18,442 nucleotides of DNA from JBGSIZ01 sp041742255 (GTDB taxonomy: Bacteria > Pseudomonadota > Alphaproteobacteria > Rhodobacterales > Rhodobacteraceae). Numbering within the stretch: the stretch's first letter is position 1; every line of letters starts with the position of its first letter. Made by a program: the position numbers and the translations under genes. Where the stretch lies: assembly GCA_041742255.1 (NCBI GenBank), contig JBGSIZ010000058.1:1-18442 (forward strand). Reading direction: 5' to 3'. Positions 13,792 through 18,442 of this stretch are shown here, one piece after another. Under the pieces are notes generated by a model that made no database searches, was not told the origin of the DNA, and was given only the letters and a program-made list of their open reading frames with translations.

Positions 13792-14691
13792 TTACGCCTT
13801 GGCGTTCATCTTGGCGACTTCTTCGGCAAAGTTCTCGGTGCCTTTTTCGATGCCTTCGCCGACTTCCAACCGGACGAACCCTGTGATGGTGACGCCAGCG
13901 GCTTGGGCGGCTGCCTCCACGGTCAGGTCAGGGTTCACAACGAACGCCTGCCCCATCAGGGTCGACTCGGCGATGAACTTTTTCATCCGGCCGGGGATGA
14001 CGTTGTTCTGAATGACGGCTTCGGGCTTGGGCTTGGCGGCGGTGGCGTTTTCTTCTAGCGCCTTGGCGGTTTGCACGGCCAATTCCTTGGCGACAAACTC
14101 CGGGTCCATCTCGGCTTCGGACAATGCGGCCGGGTTGGTCGAGGCGATGTGCATCGCCACCTGACGGCCAAACACGTCATCGGTGCCGGTCATGGCGACC
14201 AGAACACCGATCTTGCCCATTCCATCCACGGCCTTGTTGTGGACATAGGTCACGACGGTTTCACCGCTGATCGCGGCCATCCTGCGCACGCTCATGTTTT
14301 CACCAATGACGGCGACGGTTTCGGCGACAGCGGTTTCCACCGTCTTGCCGTTCAGATCGGCAGCGCGCAAGGCGTCCACATCCGAAACGGTCAAGGCGAC
14401 GGTGGCGATGTTGGCAACCAGTTTCTGGAAATCAGCGTTCTTGGCGACAAAGTCGGTCTCGGAATTCACCTCGACAGCAACCCCTTTGCCCCCGACCACG
14501 GCGACGGCAACAAGGCCCTCGGCAGTGGTGCGGCCGGATTTGTTGGCGGCCTTGGCCAGACCCTTGGTGCGCAGCCAATCCACGGCGGCATCCATGTTGC
14601 CATCGGTTTCGGTCAACGCCTTCTTGACGTCCATCATGCCTGCGCCGGTCAATTCGCGCAGTTCTTTCACCATGCTCGCGGTGACGGTCAT
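13792..14691 (-). CDS. tsf: Translation elongation factor Ts
   Basis: EF-Ts recycles EF-Tu by exchanging GDP for GTP in the cytoplasm. The product has 299 residues, close to the family size (283 in E. coli). The N-terminal UBA-like module has LRELTGAGMMDVKKAL (11-26), and the exchange motif TDFVAKN is at 79-85 (SETDFVAKN). GAGGAG lies eight bases upstream of the start and fixes it. The gene follows rpsB on the same strand after 78 bases, the standard bacterial order, and ends at a good terminator. The usual next genes of many bacteria (pyrH, frr) are absent here. Confidence 0.98.
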   Translation of the reverse strand: MTVTASMVKELRELTGAGMMDVKKALTETDGNMDAAVDWLRTKGLAKAANKSGRTTAEGLVAVAVVGGKGVAVEVNSETDFVAKNADFQKLVANIATVALTVSDVDALRAADLNGKTVETAVAETVAVIGENMSVRRMAAISGETVVTYVHNKAVDGMGKIGVLVAMTGTDDVFGRQVAMHIASTNPAALSEAEMDPEFVAKELAVQTAKALEENATAAKPKPEAVIQNNVIPGRMKKFIAESTLMGQAFVVNPDLTVEAAAQAAGVTITGFVRLEVGEGIEKGTENFAEEVAKMNAKA

Positions 14692-14719
14692 ATCGTGTCT
14701 CCTCGGATAAAACGGGGTC

Positions 14720-14743
14720 CCCGGCGGACGTATCGCCGCCGGG
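14720..14743 (-). terminator. rpsB-tsf intergenic hairpin (attenuator candidate)
   Basis: On the minus strand CCCGGCGG and CCGCCGGG form a perfect 8-bp stem with loop CGATACGT, in the middle of the 78-base gap between rpsB and tsf. GTTTT appears six bases after the stem, so partial termination is plausible. It would set the ratio of S2 to EF-Ts or mark an mRNA processing point. Confidence 0.6.
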
Positions 14744-14769
14744 TCACAGATTTGCGACGAACCGGGCGA

Positions 14770-15537
14770 TCAGCGCGCCGCGATTTCCTCGGCGAGTGCT
14801 TCTTCAGCGAACTCTTCCATGGCGCCCATGTCCACGCCCGCTTTGGTCAGCTGGGTGTTCATGCCGTCAAGGGCAGCGCGGGCCGCCAGATCGCAATACA
14901 GCGAAATCGCGCGGGCCGCATCGTCGTTTCCGGGGATAACATAGGTCACGCCAGCGGGGGAACAGTTGGTGTCAACGACGCCCACAACCGGAATGCCCAA
15001 TTTGTTGGCTTCCAGAATGGCGAGGTCTTCTTTGCCCACATCAATGATGAAAATCAGGTCCGGCACGCCGCCCATTTCGCGGATCCCGCCAAGGGATGCC
15101 TGCAATTTGGTCTGTTCACGTTCCATGCCCAGACGCTCTTTCTTGGTCAGGCCTTCAAACCCGCGCTCGGCGGCTTCGTCGATCTGCTTGAGCCGGGCAA
15201 TGGACTGCGACACGGTCTGCCAGTTGGTGAGCGTGCCACCCAGCCAGCGGTGGTTCATGTAGAACTGCGCGGACTTTTCGGCGGCGTCCGCAATGGCCTT
15301 TTGGGCCTGACGCTTGGTGCCCACGAACAGGATGCGGCCACCCTTGGCCACGGTGTCGCGGATCGCCTGCAACGCCTGGTCCAGCAGGGGAACGGTCTGG
15401 GTGAGGTCAAGAATGTGGATCCCGTTGCGCGATCCGTAGATGTAGGGACCCATCTTGGGGTTCCAACGGGCGGTCTGGTGACCAAAGTGAACGCCGGCCT
15501 CAAGCAGCAGGCGCATGGAGAACTCGGGAAGAGCCAT
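14770..15537 (-). CDS. rpsB: 30S ribosomal protein S2
   Basis: S2 is an essential protein of the small ribosomal subunit. The product has 255 residues (241 in E. coli). Recognisable stretches are the N-terminus MALPEFSMRLLLEAGVHFGH, then QTARWNPKMGPYIYGSRNGI, FVGTKRQAQKAI and HRWLGGTLTNWQT. The C-terminal part has PDLIFIIDVGKEDLAILEAN and GIPVVGVVDTNCSPAGVTYV with IPGNDDAARAISLYC. AAGGAAA six bases before the start is the ribosome binding site. The gene is the first of rpsB-tsf and has a 157-base upstream region containing a foldable leader. Confidence 0.98.
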   Translation of the reverse strand: MALPEFSMRLLLEAGVHFGHQTARWNPKMGPYIYGSRNGIHILDLTQTVPLLDQALQAIRDTVAKGGRILFVGTKRQAQKAIADAAEKSAQFYMNHRWLGGTLTNWQTVSQSIARLKQIDEAAERGFEGLTKKERLGMEREQTKLQASLGGIREMGGVPDLIFIIDVGKEDLAILEANKLGIPVVGVVDTNCSPAGVTYVIPGNDDAARAISLYCDLAARAALDGMNTQLTKAGVDMGAMEEFAEEALAEEIAAR

Positions 15538-15564
15538 GTCGTTTCCTTTTCCGGTTTTGCCTCA

Positions 15565-15634
15565 GCGGGGGTATCAGGCGTGTGCCCAACCGGTGGACCC
15601 TGATGGGATGTCTCCCCATAGGACCCGCCCCCGC
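15565..15634 (-). promoter_or_regulatory. Foldable 5' leader of rpsB (candidate S2 autoregulation element)
   Basis: On the minus strand a three-way junction can be drawn. GCGGGGG/CCCCCGC (15628-15634 with 15565-15571) closes it. One arm is ATGGG-gagacat-CCCAT (15603-15619). The other pairs 15599-15602 with 15575-15578, and could extend to six pairs (ATCAGG/CCTGAT) by taking two bases from the first arm. It ends 27 bases before the rpsB start. Many bacteria control rpsB through binding of S2 to its own leader; this structure is a candidate, not a match to a model I can verify. A weak promoter candidate upstream is TTGCAT (15678-15683) with TAAGCG (15655-15660), 17 bases apart. Confidence 0.45.
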
Positions 15635-15695
15635 CTGCGGGATTAAGTGGGGGTCGCTTATGCCGCCCTGCCCCGCAATGCAAGGGCAAAAGTGG

Positions 15696-17030
15696 CTAGA
15701 GGAACACGCGCTCGATGACCCAATAGGTGGCCGCCAGCGCAATCAGCACCGAGGCCGGCATCGACACCACCTCGCGGTAGCTGCCCACGCGGCCTACAAC
15801 CGCGCCCACGGCGGAAAACCCCAGCAAGATCCCGATGATGCCCAACAACGGCAACAACGACGCGCGCAACTCGTCCTCGACCCCGGCCAGCGGAATGGCC
15901 AGCGCCATGACCGCAATCATTGCCAGCAGATAGACGGCGGCGGTCGCGCGGCTGGCAACGCCGGTGCGGCCCAGATCAATGGCCTTGTAAACACAAATGA
16001 ACGCGACAGCGATCACGGCCAGCTGGCCAAACTCCACCCCCACATTGAACCCGATCAAGGCGGGCACGAATGCGTTTTCAGGCAATCCGAATTCGGCAAG
16101 AACCGATGCAAACCCCAACCCGTGCAACAGGCCAAAGCCAAAGATGACGAACGGACGCCAGCGGGACAACCCATCGGTAAAGATGTTCTCGAACGCGACA
16201 TACACAATGGACAAGGCAATCAGGGGTTCCACGATCGACCCCGGCACGCTGACCCACCCCAACCCGGCCAGCGCAAGGGTGATGGTATGGGCAAGGGTGA
16301 ATGCGGACACCTGCCACAACAGCGGGCGCATCCGAGTGGACAAGAAAAAAAGGCCCAGAACAAACAGGATATGATCCAGACCCAAGGGCACGATGTGGTC
16401 AAACCCGACCGGGATATAGGCCAGAAACGTGGCCCACTGGCCCAACTGACCGCCTCCGGACAGGGCAATGGGGTCGCTCACGGCCCCCGCCTCCAGATAC
16501 CCCGTATAGGGGTCCTCAACACCCTGTTGCCGCAGCACCAGCGTGCCATAGGCCGCGGCCCAGCCCACCGTGACGGTTTGCGCCCCGTCCGGCAGCGTGG
16601 CGCTGAACCGCAAGACGGACGGGCGGGTCACCTCGACATCGCCCACCTCTGGCACATCGACGCTGTCCAATGTCAGGGGCAACGGGGCACCATCGGCGAC
16701 CACGGCGATCCGGTCGGCAATCAAGGGCCAATCGGCGGTGAACTCGGCGCTCAGGGCGGCACCGTCCATCGCGCGCAACTGGTCATAGCTGGCGGCCTGC
16801 GGGGCATCATTGGTGTCCGACACGGCAGACAGGTCAATTCCCGCCACCACGCCTTCAAGGTTCAGGGTAATGACAAACGCCACCGTGTCGCCCGTCACCG
16901 TCATATCGGCAATCGCAGGGACCACTTCATGGGCCATGGCGGTTGACGGAACCGTGACAAACAGGCCAACCATGCTTGACAACAGCGCGGCACAGGCCAC
17001 CCTTGTGGCGCGTTCAAAGGATATCATCAT
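15696..17030 (-). CDS. HupE/UreJ-family membrane protein (putative metal permease)
   Basis: The 444-residue product has an N-terminal signal peptide ending in TAMA before HEVVP, an extracytoplasmic domain of about 170 residues, and a membrane part of about seven helices. The membrane part carries the HupE/UreJ hallmark DHIVPLGLDHILF with His212 and His220. It also has LAHTITLALAGLG, VEPLIALSIVYVAFEN, GFGLLHGLGFAS and IGFNVGVEFGQ, with histidines and acids inside helices as expected of metal carriers. HupE and UreJ transport nickel for hydrogenase and urease; neither is nearby, so the metal is open (nickel, cobalt or copper). I chose ATG 17030 because the basic n-region follows, with AGGGA ten bases upstream. 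ATG 17027 is equally possible, and a start at 17063 would add 11 charged residues. Confidence 0.85.
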   Translation of the reverse strand: MMISFERATRVACAALLSSMVGLFVTVPSTAMAHEVVPAIADMTVTGDTVAFVITLNLEGVVAGIDLSAVSDTNDAPQAASYDQLRAMDGAALSAEFTADWPLIADRIAVVADGAPLPLTLDSVDVPEVGDVEVTRPSVLRFSATLPDGAQTVTVGWAAAYGTLVLRQQGVEDPYTGYLEAGAVSDPIALSGGGQLGQWATFLAYIPVGFDHIVPLGLDHILFVLGLFFLSTRMRPLLWQVSAFTLAHTITLALAGLGWVSVPGSIVEPLIALSIVYVAFENIFTDGLSRWRPFVIFGFGLLHGLGFASVLAEFGLPENAFVPALIGFNVGVEFGQLAVIAVAFICVYKAIDLGRTGVASRATAAVYLLAMIAVMALAIPLAGVEDELRASLLPLLGIIGILLGFSAVGAVVGRVGSYREVVSMPASVLIALAATYWVIERVFL

Positions 17031-17844
17031 GCGTCTGTCGTCCCTGCTTTTTTCAATTGCCATTTTGCCCGTGGCGTCTGTTACGGCCGCACACGAATTG
17101 TGGATCGAACCCGAAGCATATCAAGTCGCGGCGGAAGGTAGACTGGTGGGCGACATTGTCAACGGACAGAACTTTGACGGGATCACCCTTGCGTATATCC
17201 CGCAGCGGATCGTGAATTACGTCGTGTTTTCGGGCCGGGCATCGGCCCCGGTGGACATGCGGGCGGGCGACACGCCCGGCCTCAACGCGCCCCCGGTGGC
17301 CGAGGGGCTGAACATCGTGGCCTATCAATCCACCGTGACAACGGTCGATTACGCGACTTGGGACAAATTCGCGAGCTTTGTGGAACACAAGGATCTGGGC
17401 ATCACGCTCGAACAACATCTGGCCAAAGGCTATCCGCAGGACAACTTTGCCGAGGCCTACAGCCGGTTTTCCAAAACCCTGATCGGGGTGGGCAACGGGG
17501 CCGGGTCGGACAAACGGACCGGGCTGGAAACCGAATTTGTGGCGCTGACCAATCCCTATACGGACGATGTATCGGCGGGGATGCAGGTGCAATTGTTCTA
17601 CCAACGGTTCGCGCGGCCAGATACGCAGGTCGAGGTTTTCGACAAGGCCCCCGATGGCACGGTGACCATCACCCTCACCCGGACCGACGCCCAAGGGATC
17701 GCAACCATCCCGGTGACGCCGGGCCACAGTTATATGCTGGATGCCATCGTGATCCGCGACCCCTCGCCAGACCTTGTGACGGCACTGGGCGGGGTGTGGG
17801 AAACGCTTTGGGCCAATTTGACTTTCGCGGTGCCTGCACAATAG
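17029..17844 (+). CDS. DUF4198 domain protein, secreted (putative metal-uptake component)
   Basis: The 271-residue precursor has a signal peptide (MRLSSLLFSIAILPVASVTA, residues 1-20) and a likely cut after VTAA, so the mature protein starts with HELWIEPEAYQV. That N-terminus and the later segments (ETEFVALTNPY, QVQLFYQRFARPDTQVEVF, TDAQGIATIPVTPGHSYMLD) fit DUF4198, a periplasmic family linked to uptake of nickel and other metals. AAAGGA at 17016-17021, seven bases before ATG 17029, fixes the start. Its start codon shares two bases with that of the divergent HupE/UreJ-like gene, which is unusual and suggests a functional link. The frame is open back to 16810, but that stretch is the antisense of the neighbouring gene. 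The TAG stop is part of a short tandem repeat. Confidence 0.8.
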   Translation: MRLSSLLFSIAILPVASVTAAHELWIEPEAYQVAAEGRLVGDIVNGQNFDGITLAYIPQRIVNYVVFSGRASAPVDMRAGDTPGLNAPPVAEGLNIVAYQSTVTTVDYATWDKFASFVEHKDLGITLEQHLAKGYPQDNFAEAYSRFSKTLIGVGNGAGSDKRTGLETEFVALTNPYTDDVSAGMQVQLFYQRFARPDTQVEVFDKAPDGTVTITLTRTDAQGIATIPVTPGHSYMLDAIVIRDPSPDLVTALGGVWETLWANLTFAVPAQ

Positions 17845-17890
17845 CCCCGCACAATAGCACTGTGCCAGCCCCGCACAATAGCACTGTGCC
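17843..17890 (+). repeat. Perfect tandem duplication of a 24-bp unit
   Basis: Two identical 24-base units run from 17843 to 17866 and 17867 to 17890. Each contains GCACAATAG, which also occurs a third time at 17836-17844 where it encodes the last codons and stop of the DUF4198 gene. On the minus strand each unit can form a 7-bp stem (GCACAGT/ATTGTGC) with loop GCT, so the array is a pair of small hairpins just after the gene. Confidence 0.9.
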
Positions 17891-17949
17891 TGTGACCCCT
17901 TGCAACTCCGGCATTGACGCCCCTGCCCCGTCGGGCCATCACACGGGCC

Positions 17950-18442
17950 ATGACACATCCCGCTGCCTCCTCGCCTGATATCCTGTGCATTGGTTCCGTC
18001 CTGTGGGACATCATCGGGCGGGCACCGTCGGCGATGAAACTCGGTGCCGATGTGCCCGGCCGGATCACGCGGCTGCCGGGCGGTGTGGCGATGAACATCG
18101 CCATGACCCTGCGGCGGTTCGGCCTGACCCCTGCGATCCTCACAGCTATCGGGCGGGACGCCGAAGGCACCGATCTTCTGGCCGAGGCCGGGCGGATGGG
18201 TCTGGTCACAGACTACGCCTATGTGTCCGATGACCTGCCCACCGATGTCTATATGGCCGTTGAGGGGGCGAATGGCCTTATCGCGGCCATCGCGGATGCC
18301 CATTCGCTGGAACAGGCCGGAGACAAGATCCTGCGCCCGCTCGAAGACGGGCGGCTGGGATCGGCGGCGGCCCCCTATTCCGGCACCGTGGCGCTGGACG
18401 GCAACTTGACCACGGACCTTCTGGCGCGCATCGCGGCGTGGC
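17950..18442 (+). CDS. PfkB-family carbohydrate/nucleoside kinase (3' end outside window)
   Basis: The first 164 residues are visible and the frame is open at the window end. The N-terminus ILCIGSVLWDIIGRA, then RITRLPGGVAMNIAMTLRRF (the substrate-side GG..N motif of ribokinase-like enzymes), ILTAIGRDAEGTDLL and VYMAVEGANGLIAAIADAH, identify the PfkB/ribokinase superfamily. The ATP-binding DTxGAGD motif would lie beyond the window. The sequence style recalls the kinase that in Rhodobacteraceae often accompanies pseudouridine-5'-phosphate glycosidase, so pseudouridine kinase is my best guess; the downstream neighbour cannot be seen. ATG 17950 has no strong ribosome binding site, but the family sequence starts about ten residues later, which fits. 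Confidence 0.85.
   Translation, partial: MTHPAASSPDILCIGSVLWDIIGRAPSAMKLGADVPGRITRLPGGVAMNIAMTLRRFGLTPAILTAIGRDAEGTDLLAEAGRMGLVTDYAYVSDDLPTDVYMAVEGANGLIAAIADAHSLEQAGDKILRPLEDGRLGSAAAPYSGTVALDGNLTTDLLARIAAW

Noticed and set aside
14071..15603. 510-residue plus-strand open frame opposite tsf and rpsB
   Set aside because: It spans two certain genes and their gap in antisense and has low-complexity Gly/His/Val composition.
15582..16946. 454-residue plus-strand open frame opposite the HupE/UreJ-like gene
   Set aside because: Antisense of a convincing membrane protein; composition unlike a folded protein.
1..18442. tRNA genes, CRISPR arrays, insertion sequences, attachment sites
   Set aside because: No tRNA T-loop/CCA pattern, regularly spaced repeats, transposase or terminal inverted repeats were seen on either strand.

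Overview
The window is a GC-rich alphaproteobacterial chromosome segment, most likely from the Rhodobacteraceae/Roseobacter group (order Rhodobacterales). I infer this from gene content, gene order and protein style: yicC-gmk, a PhoR without membrane anchor next to pstSCAB-phoU-phoB, a PstA with a large extra N-terminal domain, rpsB-tsf, and a roseobacter-type LuxR regulator. No sequence search was possible, so genus is not assigned. No rRNA, tRNA, insertion sequence or CRISPR array was seen.

Layout. Positions 2-3077 (+) hold a tightly packed run: yicC (5' end outside the window), gmk, a gamma-carbonic-anhydrase-like protein and a Cys/Met-metabolism PLP enzyme. A small uncharacterised gene (3087-3485, -) is convergent with this run and divergent from phoR. 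Positions 3612-10976 (+) are the phosphate regulon: phoR, then a clear Pho box (4704-4743), then pstS-pstC-pstA-pstB-phoU-phoB. PstS captures periplasmic phosphate, PstC/PstA/PstB import it, PhoU reports transporter state, and PhoR/PhoB switch on the Pho box under starvation. A strong hairpin after pstS and the distinct codon use of pstS both fit high PstS output relative to the membrane components.

Positions 10982-12400 (-) hold a DUF2169 gene followed by a DUF4150 (PAAR-like) gene. Such pairs normally accompany type VI secretion effectors, but neither an effector nor VgrG is next to them here. Divergent from this pair is a LuxR-type regulator (12593-13384, +) with substitutions at acyl-homoserine-lactone-contacting positions and no luxI in the window. 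A perfect AT-rich palindrome lies between them. Positions 13385-13791 carry no convincing gene but a series of stem-loops, ending in a good terminator for tsf.

Positions 13792-15537 (-) are tsf and rpsB, with a hairpin between them and a foldable leader before rpsB. Upstream on the same strand is a HupE/UreJ-type membrane protein (15696-17030, -). Its start codon overlaps that of a divergent, secreted DUF4198 protein (17029-17844, +); both are probably linked to metal handling. A tandem 24-bp duplication begins inside the DUF4198 stop codon. The window ends inside a PfkB-family sugar/nucleoside kinase gene (17950 onward, +).

The least conventional parts are the orphan DUF2169/DUF4150 pair with its LuxR neighbour, the overlapping divergent metal-related genes, and the two structured RNA candidates (13504-13724 and 15565-15634).
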